A stretch of DNA of 8,002 nt from an uncultured Acetobacter sp. (GTDB taxonomy: Bacteria; Pseudomonadota; Alphaproteobacteria; Acetobacterales; Acetobacteraceae): positions 1 through 8,002 of the forward strand of contig CALCDN010000195.1 of NCBI GenBank assembly GCA_937900755.1. The letters run 5' to 3'. Under the pieces are notes generated by a model. It did no database searches and was not told the origin of the DNA. It saw only the letters and a list, made by a program, of their open reading frames with translations. Every line of letters starts with the position of its first letter. Within the stretch, counting starts at the first letter, position 1. Positions 1-6,713 of this stretch are shown here, in pieces. A program made the translations under genes and the position numbers.

Positions 1-25
1 CCACGGAACAGGCGCCCGCCCACCC

Positions 26-958
26 GTGAGTGACGCGGAAGGTGGGGTGGAGCTTTTTTTGGAAATGCAGGCGGCCGAGCGCGCGGCTGCCCCCAATACC
101 CTAGCCGCCTATCAGGCCGACCTCGACTCCTGCGCGCAGAGTCTTGCGCGTGTGGGGCTGAGCCTGCGCACGGCCAGCACCGAAGGGTTGCGCTGCTGGC
201 TGGCGGACCTGTCCGCCCAGGGGCAGTCGCGCCGGACCGTGGCGCGCCGCCTGTCGTGCATAAGGCAGTTTTATCTGTTTTTGCTGCGTGAGGGGCTGCG
301 GGCGGATAACCCGGCCGAGCACCTCGATTCGCCACGGGCGGCGCAGGCTCTGCCACGGTTCTTGTCCGAATCGGAAGTGCTGGCGCTGCTGGATGCCTGC
401 GTAGAGCCGGAGAGCGCCTCCACCGCCAAAAAGCGGCGCGCACTGGTGGGGCGGGCGGCGCTGGAACTGCTGTACGCATCGGGGCTGCGTATTTCCGAAC
501 TGCTGGCGCTGCCCCGGCAGGCCCTGGCGGGGGACCAGCGTATGCTCAGCGTGCGCGGCAAGGGCGGGCGGGAGCGGCTTGTGCCCTTGTCTGGCAGCGC
601 GCGTGCTGCCGCGCAGGCCCTTGTTGTGGCGGATGCGGGGCTGAACAGCCCTTACCTTTTCCCCGGCCGGGACCCCTCGCGCACCATGACCCGCCAGGCG
701 TTTGACCGGATTTTGCATGATGTGGGGCTCAGGGCCGGGCTGGAGCCTGCGCGCCTGTCCCCGCATGTGCTTCGCCATTCCTTTGCCACCCACCTGCTCG
801 CGCATGGGGCGGACCTGCGCGCGCTACAGATGCTGCTCGGCCATGCCGACATCGCCACAACCCAGATTTACACCCATGTACAGACCGAGCGATTGCGGCA
901 GGTGGTGGCCCGGCATCACCCCCTTTCCACCCCCCAAAGTGGCGGTTTGGACGATTAA
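26..958 (+). CDS. xerD: Tyrosine site-specific recombinase XerD
   Basis: XerD-type tyrosine recombinase, 310 aa (E. coli XerD is 298). With XerC and under FtsK control it resolves chromosome dimers at dif in the terminus region. The N-terminal SAM-like core-binding domain spans about residues 8-95 and the catalytic domain about 105-300. All six catalytic positions are visible: R155 (in GLRISEL), K179 (RGKGG), H247 and R250 (HVLRH), H273 (LGHAD) and nucleophile Y282 (IYTHV). The start is GTG at 26. The frame stays open to the left window edge, so a slightly longer protein is possible, but the distance from this GTG to the first helix matches the family. XerD is preferred over XerC because xerD lies directly upstream of accA in many alphaproteobacteria; that choice rests on context. 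A short insertion rich in S, A and K (about 128-142) precedes the catalytic R. No terminator is visible before accA. Confidence 0.9.
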   Translation: MSDAEGGVELFLEMQAAERAAAPNTLAAYQADLDSCAQSLARVGLSLRTASTEGLRCWLADLSAQGQSRRTVARRLSCIRQFYLFLLREGLRADNPAEHLDSPRAAQALPRFLSESEVLALLDACVEPESASTAKKRRALVGRAALELLYASGLRISELLALPRQALAGDQRMLSVRGKGGRERLVPLSGSARAAAQALVVADAGLNSPYLFPGRDPSRTMTRQAFDRILHDVGLRAGLEPARLSPHVLRHSFATHLLAHGADLRALQMLLGHADIATTQIYTHVQTERLRQVVARHHPLSTPQSGGLDD

Positions 959-1039
959 GGGCTAAAAAGCGCGCCCAGAACACATTTGGATGCACGAAGT
1001 GACTTGGCTTTGAGCGCCATTGTGCTATCGGCTTTGCTC

Positions 1040-1996
1040 ATGCGTCAGTTCCTGGATTTTGAAAAGCCCGTCGCCGAACTTGAGAACAAGATCGACGAGC
1101 TGCGGCAGATGACCGACCCCGAAGGGGTCAATATAGAAGAAGAAACGGCCCGCCTTTCCGATAAGGCGGAAAAGCACCTGCGCGCGATCTACGCCAAGCT
1201 CACACCTTGGCAGAAAGTGCAGGTGGCCCGTCACGCCCAGCGTCCGCACACGCAGGACTATATTGGTCGGCTCATAACGGATTTTACGCCGTTGGCGGGC
1301 GACCGGCTGTTTGGCGATGACAAGGCCATTATTGGGGGCATTGGCCGTTTTGACGGTATGCCCGTGGTGGTCATCGGGACCGAGCGTGGCTCGGACCTGG
1401 AAACACGGCTCCAGCACAATTTTGGCATGGCCCGGCCGGAGGGCTACCGCAAGGCCCAGCGCCTGATGAAGATGGCTGGCCAGTTCAAGCTGCCGATTCT
1501 CACCTTTATCGATACCGCAGGCGCATGGCCCGGTATTGATGCGGAGCAGCGTGGGCAGGCCGAGGCCATCGCCCGTTCCATTGCCACCTGCTTTGATGCG
1601 CCCGTCCCCCTGATTGCCACGGTTATTGGCGAGGGTGGGTCTGGTGGTGCCGTGGCTCTGGGTGCGGGGGACCGGGTGCTTATGCTTGAGCACGCCATTT
1701 ATTCCGTAATTTCGCCCGAGGCCTGCGCCTCCATTTTGTGGCGTGACCCCAAACAGGCCAGCACGGCGGCGGAAACCCTGCGCCTGACAGCGCAGGACCT
1801 CAAGCGCCTTGGCCTGATTGATCAGATCATTCCCGAACCCGTGGGGGGTGCCCAGCGCGACCCGGCCGCCGCCATGGATGCGGTGCGCGGTGTGTTGGGG
1901 GCCATGCTCAAGGACCTGCTGCCCCTCAGCCCCGAGCAGTTGAAGAGCCAGCGCCGCGAAAAGTTTTTGGCCATGGGGCGTGAGGCCCTGCACTAA
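1040..1996 (+). CDS. accA: Acetyl-CoA carboxylase carboxyltransferase subunit alpha
   Basis: Alpha subunit of acetyl-CoA carboxylase carboxyltransferase, which with AccD moves the carboxyl group from biotin on AccB to acetyl-CoA to give malonyl-CoA, the committed step of fatty-acid synthesis in the cytoplasm. The ATG at 1040 gives 318 aa, the usual length, and the standard N-terminus MRQFLDFEKPVAELE. A TTG at 986 would add 18 residues that do not look like the family. Visible crotonase-fold signatures are LTPWQKVQVARH (about 54-65), FIDTAGAWPG (156-165), the oxyanion-type glycine loop GEGGSGGA (197-204) and SPEACASILWRD (225-236). It lies 81 bp after xerD on the same strand, and its transcription probably ends at the hairpin at 2054-2087. 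There is no clear Shine-Dalgarno sequence before 1040. AccD and the biotin subunits are not in the window. Confidence 0.96.
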   Translation: MRQFLDFEKPVAELENKIDELRQMTDPEGVNIEEETARLSDKAEKHLRAIYAKLTPWQKVQVARHAQRPHTQDYIGRLITDFTPLAGDRLFGDDKAIIGGIGRFDGMPVVVIGTERGSDLETRLQHNFGMARPEGYRKAQRLMKMAGQFKLPILTFIDTAGAWPGIDAEQRGQAEAIARSIATCFDAPVPLIATVIGEGGSGGAVALGAGDRVLMLEHAIYSVISPEACASILWRDPKQASTAAETLRLTAQDLKRLGLIDQIIPEPVGGAQRDPAAAMDAVRGVLGAMLKDLLPLSPEQLKSQRREKFLAMGREALH

Positions 1997-2025
1997 CCGC
2001 GTCGCACAAGCGCAGCCAGTGTTGT

Positions 2026-2045
2026 GGGCCGGTACTTTCCGGCCC
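2026..2045. terminator. Perfect hairpin between convergent accA and cinA-like gene
   Basis: A perfect 7-bp inverted repeat, GGGCCGG at 2026-2032 and CCGGCCC at 2039-2045, with a 6-base loop. It sits 29 bases after the accA stop and two bases beyond the stop of the opposing CinA-type gene. It has no T tract on either strand, so it is not a textbook intrinsic terminator. It may act as a 3'-end stabiliser or pause site for either transcript. Confidence 0.4.
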
Positions 2046-2047
2046 GG

Positions 2048-2803
2048 TCAGGCAGGCGGTTCGCCCTCCAAGGGCGAGCCGCCTTTTGCGTTCAACAGGT
2101 CATGGATAGCCTGAGCCGCCTCGTTAACACGTTGAATATCCTGCCCTTTGGCCACAAGGGCCACGCCGTGGCGGCCATCGTCACGATGGAAGGGGTAGGA
2201 GCCAAGGTCCAGCTCCACAAACTGGTTTTGAATGGCCTCCAGCCCGTCAGCCAGGGCGCCTTCGCTCAGCAAGGTGGTGTGCCATGTGCGTGAAAAGACG
2301 GGTGCTCCCTTTTGCAGCAGGGGGGCCAGTTCCTCAAACATGGCACGCATGATGCGTGGCACCCCGGCCAGCACATGCACATTGCCCAGGCTAAAGCCTG
2401 GCGCAATGGATACGGGGTTGGCAATGGGGGTCGCCCCCCTGGGCAGCTTGGCCATGCGCTGGCGGGCCGAATTGAAATTTTCCGGCCCAAAACGCTCTTC
2501 CAGAACGGCAAAGGTGGGGGGGTGGATCTCCCATGGCACGCCAAAGGCCTCGGCCACGCAGGGCGATGTTATGTCGTCATGCGTCGGGCCAATGCCGCCG
2601 GTTGTAAAAACCTCGTCAAAGCGGGCGCGCAGTTCGGTTACGGTGTTGATAATTGTGGCCCGGATATCGGGGATAACGCGGATTTCGACCAGCGGAATAC
2701 CCAGCTCCCCCAGCCGGAGGGCCAAAAACTGGATGTTGTCGTCCCGTGTGCGGCCAGAAAGGATTTCGTTACCAATAAGGATGAGTGCGGAAGTGCGGCG
2801 CAT
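2048..2803 (-). CDS. CinA-type molybdopterin-binding domain protein (stand-alone N-terminal domain)
   Basis: Protein of the competence/damage-inducible protein A family (COG1058; MoaB/Mog-like MoCF_biosynth fold), often annotated as a molybdopterin-binding protein. I chose the ATG at 2803, giving 251 aa, because the family fold starts at once (MRRTSALILIGNEILSG). The frame continues upstream to 2947 but would add 48 uncharacteristic residues reaching almost to the lysK start. Visible motifs are GNEILSGRTRDDN (11-23), RVIPDIRATI (42-51), the nucleotide-loop motif TTGGIGPTHDDIT (67-79) and LAGVPRIM (145-152). The C-terminal nicotinamide-nucleotide deamidase (PncC) domain of long CinA proteins is absent, as is usual for short alphaproteobacterial members. 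Its substrate is not established. Given the name history, no competence role should be assumed. The last residues are encoded by the palindromic accA terminator. It converges on accA and diverges from lysK. Confidence 0.9.
   Translation of the reverse strand: MRRTSALILIGNEILSGRTRDDNIQFLALRLGELGIPLVEIRVIPDIRATIINTVTELRARFDEVFTTGGIGPTHDDITSPCVAEAFGVPWEIHPPTFAVLEERFGPENFNSARQRMAKLPRGATPIANPVSIAPGFSLGNVHVLAGVPRIMRAMFEELAPLLQKGAPVFSRTWHTTLLSEGALADGLEAIQNQFVELDLGSYPFHRDDGRHGVALVAKGQDIQRVNEAAQAIHDLLNAKGGSPLEGEPPA
2054..2087 (+). terminator. Rho-independent terminator for accA, inside the 3' end of the opposing gene
   Basis: Two 14-base arms (2054-2067 and 2071-2084) surround a 3-base loop. They pair along their whole length in + strand RNA with a single U-G wobble, and TTTT follows at 2084-2087. 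In - strand RNA the wobble becomes a C-A mismatch and no T tract follows, so the signal is directed at the transcript from accA. The same bases encode the last residues (around SPLEGEPP) of the convergent CinA-type protein, so one stretch serves as both terminator and codons. Confidence 0.65.
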
Positions 2804-2848
2804 GACTCGGGTTTGACCTTTTGTTCTGGGCTTCTTGAATGAGCGGGA

Positions 2849-2877
2849 AGGATGGAGCGGAGTGTTTACGGGGTCAA
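2849..2877 (-). promoter_or_regulatory. Possible promoter for the CinA-type gene
   Basis: Read on the - strand, TTGACC (2877-2872) is followed after 17 bases by CATCCT (2854-2849). The -35 is close to consensus and the -10 is weak. A start about 40 bases upstream of the ATG at 2803 would result. An AAGG at about 12 bases before that ATG may serve as a ribosome binding site. Prediction by eye only. Confidence 0.3.
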
Positions 2878-2923
2878 TGGTCGTAAAAATTACACTCAAG
2901 GGGGTGTCCAGCGCGTTTTTGCA

Positions 2924-2952
2924 TTGACCGGGTGCTGTGCAATTCATAGCTT
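2924..2952 (+). promoter_or_regulatory. Possible lysK promoter giving a near-leaderless transcript
   Basis: TTGACC at 2924-2929 is followed after 17 bases by TAGCTT at 2947-2952. Transcription from it would begin at about 2958-2961, right at the proposed lysK ATG (2960). No Shine-Dalgarno sequence precedes that ATG, which fits leaderless translation. A second + strand TTGACC lies at 2813-2818 with TTGAAT 16 bases further on (2835-2840); it would give a leader of about 110 bases instead. Both -10 hexamers are weak. Confidence 0.3.
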
Positions 2953-2959
2953 CCCGCGC

Positions 2960-4579
2960 ATGTCAGACAGCCAAACAGCATCCGCTTCCGATCTCCCGCG
3001 CGCGTGGCCTTTTGAAGAGGCGCGCAAACTGGCCGATCATGTTGCAACACGTGGCAGCACAGGTGCCGATGAGCACCCGGCTCTGCTGGAAACCGGGTAT
3101 GGCCCCTCGGGCCTGCCCCATATCGGCACTTTTGGTGAGGTTGCGCGCACGTCCTGGGTGCGGCAGGCCTACACCGCACTGACGGGCCGCCCATCGCGCC
3201 TGCTGGCTTTTTCGGACGACATGGACGCCCTGCGCAAGGTGCCCGATAACGTGCCCCAGCGCGACATGCTGCAAAAGTACATTGGCCAGCCGCTCTCCCG
3301 CGTGCCGGACCCGTTTGGCACGCACGAGTCGTTTGCTGCGCATAACAATGCCCGGCTGTGCGCGTTCCTGGACAGTTTTGGCTTTGAGTACGAGTTTGCG
3401 TCTTCCACCCGGTATTACACGTCTGGTCGGTTTGACGCCGCCTTGCTACGCGTGCTGGAAGTGCATGACCAGATTCTGGCCGTAATCCTGCCCACGCTGG
3501 GGCCGGACCGGCGTGCGACCTATTCCCCCGTGCTGCCGCTCCACCCGCGCACGGGTGAGGTCATGCAGGTAAAAATGGACGCCATTGATGCGGCCGCGGG
3601 CACCGTGCGCTGGACCGACCCCGCAACGGGCGAGGTGTTTGAAACACCCGTAACCGGTGGCCATGCCAAAATGCAGTGGAAGGCCGACTGGGCCATGCGC
3701 TGGTACGCGCTGGGTGTTGATTACGAAATGTCGGGCAAGGATCTGATCGATAGCGTGCGCCTGTCTGGGCGTATCTGCAAAATTCTGGGCGGCACACCGC
3801 CTGCGGGCCTGACATACGAACTGTTTTTGGATGAGCAGGGGCAGAAAATTTCCAAGTCCAAGGGCAATGGCCTATCGGTGGAGGAATGGTTGCGTTACGC
3901 CCCGCCCGAAAGTCTGGGCCAGTTCATGTTCAACCAGCCCCAGCGCGCCAAGCGGCTGTATTTTGACGTGATCCCCAAAACAGCGGACGACTACCTGACC
4001 CACGCGGATAAAGCGCGCGCGTTGCAGGCGGAAAACCCGGCGGGGAACGACCTGCGTGCGAATCCGGCGTGGTTTATCCACAAAGGCACAGTGCCCGAGG
4101 ATGCGGGCAGCCCGGTGCCCTTTGGCATGCTGCTCAACCTGGCAAGCGTTGCCAACGCGGACACGCCCGAAGTGCTGTGGGGCTTTATCCGCCGTTATGA
4201 CGCGGCTGTGTCGCCCCAGACGCACCCCATGCTGGCGGGGCTGGTCAAGCACGCAATCGCCTATTACGCGGACTTTGTGCGTCCGGCCAAAACCTTCCGT
4301 GCGCCAACGGACAAGGAACGCGCGGCACTGGTTGACTTGGCCGAAACCCTGCGCGGGTTTGAAGGGGAGGCGGCCGATGCCGCCACCTTGCAGAATCTGG
4401 TGTTCGAAATTGGCAAGCGGCATGGCTTTGAACCGCTGAGAAGCTGGTTTGGCTGCCTGTATGAAGTGCTGCTTGGGCAAAAGGAGGGGCCACGCTTTGG
4501 TGGGTTTGTCGCGCTGTATGGCGTGCTGGAGACCATTGCCCTGATTGACGCCGCCCTCCTGCGAGATACGCAGGTTTAA
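2960..4579 (+). CDS. lysK: Lysyl-tRNA synthetase, class I
   Basis: Class I lysyl-tRNA synthetase, which charges tRNA(Lys) with lysine using ATP in the cytoplasm. It is the archaeal-type enzyme that replaces the class II LysS in most alphaproteobacteria and some spirochaetes. The ATG at 2960 gives 539 aa, in the family range; an in-frame ATG at 2852 would add 36 residues without family character. The Rossmann core carries the HIGH-type motif GPSGLPHIGTFGE (about 48-60), FSDDMDALRKVPDN (84-97), MQWKADWAMRW (238-248) with SGKDL just after, and the KMSKS-type motif KISKSKGNG (296-304). The C-terminal helical, anticodon-binding region (about 345-539) appears intact. No class II motifs are seen. 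It heads a + strand cluster with an MprF-like gene 17 bp downstream; Lys-tRNA is the donor used by canonical MprF, so the pairing is suggestive. Confidence 0.96.
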   Translation: MSDSQTASASDLPRAWPFEEARKLADHVATRGSTGADEHPALLETGYGPSGLPHIGTFGEVARTSWVRQAYTALTGRPSRLLAFSDDMDALRKVPDNVPQRDMLQKYIGQPLSRVPDPFGTHESFAAHNNARLCAFLDSFGFEYEFASSTRYYTSGRFDAALLRVLEVHDQILAVILPTLGPDRRATYSPVLPLHPRTGEVMQVKMDAIDAAAGTVRWTDPATGEVFETPVTGGHAKMQWKADWAMRWYALGVDYEMSGKDLIDSVRLSGRICKILGGTPPAGLTYELFLDEQGQKISKSKGNGLSVEEWLRYAPPESLGQFMFNQPQRAKRLYFDVIPKTADDYLTHADKARALQAENPAGNDLRANPAWFIHKGTVPEDAGSPVPFGMLLNLASVANADTPEVLWGFIRRYDAAVSPQTHPMLAGLVKHAIAYYADFVRPAKTFRAPTDKERAALVDLAETLRGFEGEAADAATLQNLVFEIGKRHGFEPLRSWFGCLYEVLLGQKEGPRFGGFVALYGVLETIALIDAALLRDTQV

Positions 4580-4596
4580 GCAGGGTTTGGCAGCAT

Positions 4597-6663
4597 ATGA
4601 CGCAGACGGTCCAGCCCCCCAGCCAGCAGCCTGACCTCCACGCGGGGGAAAAAGGGTGGAAAAAAAGGCTGAGGCACCTGCCCCATCTGGTTGGGCTGCT
4701 GCTTATGGTGGCCGCCATTGTTGTGGTGCAGCACGAACTGCGGCACCTGAAAATGGCGGATATCCGGCTGGCCATGGAGGCTATTCCGGCCTCCCAGTTA
4801 TGGGCAGCAGTTGGGTGTACGCTGCTTTCCTACTTCATCCTGTCTTTTTACGACCGGCTTGCGGCCATTCAGGTCGGGTATGGCCAACTGCCCTTCCGCA
4901 GGGCGGCCTTTGCGGCCTTCTGCTCTTATGTGCTGTCGCATAATCTTGGTTTTTCGGCGGTTTCGGGGGCGGCTGTCCGGTACCGGCTTTACCGGAACTG
5001 GGGCGTAAACGCCTTTGCCATTACGCAGATTATTGCCTTTTGCTCCGCGACCTACCTGCTGGGGGCCGCAGTACTGATTGGCGCTGTGCTTATTTTGGAG
5101 CCTTCGGTTCTGCCAGGGGTTGGCAACCGTGTGCCGCAAGGGGTGCTGGCCTGCCTTGGCGCGCTGCTGTGGCTGGCGGTGGCGGGGTATATCGGGCTGT
5201 CATTCTGGCTGCGCGAATTCCGGTTTCGCAAATGGGTGATCGCCCTGCCATCTCCGCGTATGGCCACCATGCAGACCGTGGTGGCCACGGCGGAGGTGGC
5301 GGCCACGGCCAGCATCGCCTTTGTGCTGCTCCCCAAGGGGTGTGGGGTGGATTTCGGGTCTTTTCTGGCTATTTACATCGCATCCTACACGGCGGGGCTG
5401 GTAGCCAGTGTTCCTGGTGGGTTGGGGGTGTTTGATGGCGCCATGCTGCTGGCTCTTGCCCCGTATATGCCCGCCCCTCAGATTTTGGGCATGGTGCTGA
5501 TTTTCCGGCTTTTTTACTACATTATTCCCCTGTTCCTGGCCGGAATCATGTTTGCGGGGCATGAGCTTTTTTTGCGCGGGGATGCGGCCCTCGCCAAAAA
5601 GAAAAACCGGAACCATGGCAAGGATGCACAGCCTGTAAAGCGCAGGCCCAGCCAGGTCGTGCGCGAGAGCGAGGCCGCTTTTTCCGTGGCGGTGGCCACG
5701 GGCACCGTCACGCTGTGCGGGGTACTGCTGCTCTGCCTTGTGCTGATGGAGCCCGTGCCCAAGTTTTCCATGCTGCCCGAGACATTCGCCGGGCTTGTGC
5801 ATGTGGGGGGGAACTACCTGCTCTCGCTCATGGGGGTTGCCCTTATCAGCCTGGGTATCGGTCTTTCGCAGCGGGTGACGCTGGCATGGCGCGGGGCCCT
5901 GGGCCTGCTGCTTTTGGCAACGGTCATGACCTTCCTGCGTGGAAACACCATTTTCGTGCCGTTCATGCTGGGCTTGTCCGCCCTGTTTATCGCGCCATTC
6001 CGTAACTGTTATTACCGCCGCGCCAAATTGCTGAGCGAACCCCTCTCGCTCTCCAATCTGTTGTGCCTGCTGCTGTTTTTCGGGTGCATTATCGCCCTGG
6101 CTACACGGAGTGCCGGGGCGGATAGTTGGTGGCAGCTCATGCTTGCATCTCCAGCGCATGGGGCCGTGCGCTGGACCGTGGCCCTTGCGGTGCTGCTTGC
6201 CCTGGTGGTGCTGGCACGGCTTATGTGGCCTGCCCGTATTTCCATCCAGCCATGGACGGAGGATATAGCGGAGCATTACCAGACGCTCGAGCATGCCTTG
6301 CCCGACATTGCGGACATGAAGCCCGAAGGGTTTGTGGAAGGGGAGGGGGGAGACGCGGTTATTCCCTTTATCTGCCGCGAAAACATGCTGATCGGGCTGG
6401 GTGATCCCGCAGGGGAGGAGGACGACAGCATCTCCGCCATCTGGCGTCTGCGCGACCTGGCCCTGCAACAGGGGTTGCGGCTGGCCTTCTGGCAGGTGGG
6501 GGGCAGCTTTGTCAGGATCTATAACGACATCGGGCTGAATGTGTGGCCCCTGGAGGATGGCAGCAATACCAACCTGTGTTATCCGCCGGGGGATATTGCT
6601 CTGGTGTCGCGTTTTGTAAAAACATATAAGGACAACAGGGACGTCGCAAGCGTGTCCCTCTGA
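4597..6663 (+). CDS. MprF-like membrane protein with truncated synthase domain
   Basis: Homologue of MprF, the phosphatidylglycerol lysyltransferase/flippase that puts aminoacylated lipids in the outer leaflet and lowers sensitivity to cationic peptides. It has 688 aa against about 840-880 in full MprF. The flippase part (LPG_synthase_TM) spans about 28-322, with the conserved segments SGAAVRYRLY (123-132), SVPGGLGVFD (271-280) and FRLFYYIIPL (303-312). A basic loop (334-356) leads to a second membrane block at about 363-546, making roughly 14 predicted helices, as in complete MprF. The cytosolic part (about 547-688) retains the first acyltransferase-like lobe (ICRENMLIGLGDP at 592-604, FWQV at 631-634, YNDIGLNVWPLEDG at 642-655) but then stops after a tail of about 32 residues I do not recognise. 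The second lobe, which carries the tRNA-dependent transferase activity, is missing, and only 50 bp remain before marC. I infer a lipid flippase or altered function; lysyl-PG synthesis by this protein alone is unlikely. It probably forms an operon with lysK. Confidence 0.85.
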   Translation: MTQTVQPPSQQPDLHAGEKGWKKRLRHLPHLVGLLLMVAAIVVVQHELRHLKMADIRLAMEAIPASQLWAAVGCTLLSYFILSFYDRLAAIQVGYGQLPFRRAAFAAFCSYVLSHNLGFSAVSGAAVRYRLYRNWGVNAFAITQIIAFCSATYLLGAAVLIGAVLILEPSVLPGVGNRVPQGVLACLGALLWLAVAGYIGLSFWLREFRFRKWVIALPSPRMATMQTVVATAEVAATASIAFVLLPKGCGVDFGSFLAIYIASYTAGLVASVPGGLGVFDGAMLLALAPYMPAPQILGMVLIFRLFYYIIPLFLAGIMFAGHELFLRGDAALAKKKNRNHGKDAQPVKRRPSQVVRESEAAFSVAVATGTVTLCGVLLLCLVLMEPVPKFSMLPETFAGLVHVGGNYLLSLMGVALISLGIGLSQRVTLAWRGALGLLLLATVMTFLRGNTIFVPFMLGLSALFIAPFRNCYYRRAKLLSEPLSLSNLLCLLLFFGCIIALATRSAGADSWWQLMLASPAHGAVRWTVALAVLLALVVLARLMWPARISIQPWTEDIAEHYQTLEHALPDIADMKPEGFVEGEGGDAVIPFICRENMLIGLGDPAGEEDDSISAIWRLRDLALQQGLRLAFWQVGGSFVRIYNDIGLNVWPLEDGSNTNLCYPPGDIALVSRFVKTYKDNRDVASVSL

Positions 6664-6713
6664 TCGGCTTTTGGGCTGGGAGTTGTTTTTCTGTTGGAGT
6701 TCTGGGCGGGGTT

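Noticed and set aside
54..60. Run of seven T near the start of xerD as a phase-variation or slippage site
   Set aside because: A single run of seven T without other evidence. It encodes the ordinary L-F-L of the first helix.
101..805. A 234-codon open frame on the - strand inside xerD
   Set aside because: It is a shadow of xerD, which has all six catalytic residues in the + frame.
1004..1031. Promoter-like TTGGCT / TATCGG pair just before accA
   Set aside because: Both hexamers are poor and the site would leave almost no leader. accA may simply be read through from xerD, so it was not called.
1025..1993. A 322-codon open frame on the - strand opposite accA
   Set aside because: It mirrors accA over nearly its full length. 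In GC-rich DNA such antisense frames are common, and its product has low complexity with no recognisable domain, whereas accA is unmistakable.
2232..2842. Two overlapping + strand open frames opposite the CinA-type gene
   Set aside because: Neither product resembles a known family, and the - strand frame carries the conserved CinA motifs.
2852..2959. N-terminal extension of LysK from the ATG at 2852
   Set aside because: The 36 extra residues do not resemble LysK N-termini, the purine-rich sequence abuts the ATG with no spacing, and the segment overlaps probable promoter elements.
4660..4668. A7-G stretch in the MprF-like gene as a -1 programmed frameshift site
   Set aside because: The in-frame reading is AAA AAA AGG, which does not fit X XXY YYZ in the right register. 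No downstream product in the -1 frame makes sense, and the 0 frame continues for 660 codons.
5200..6468. A 422-codon open frame on the - strand inside the MprF-like gene
   Set aside because: The product is rich in H, Q, G and R, with no domain or start signal. The + strand frame shows membrane helices and MprF motifs throughout.
6664..6713. Remnant of the missing MprF domain or a frameshift that would restore it
   Set aside because: Only 50 bp separate the stop from marC, far too short for the missing lobe of about 150 residues, and marC itself is intact and unrelated.
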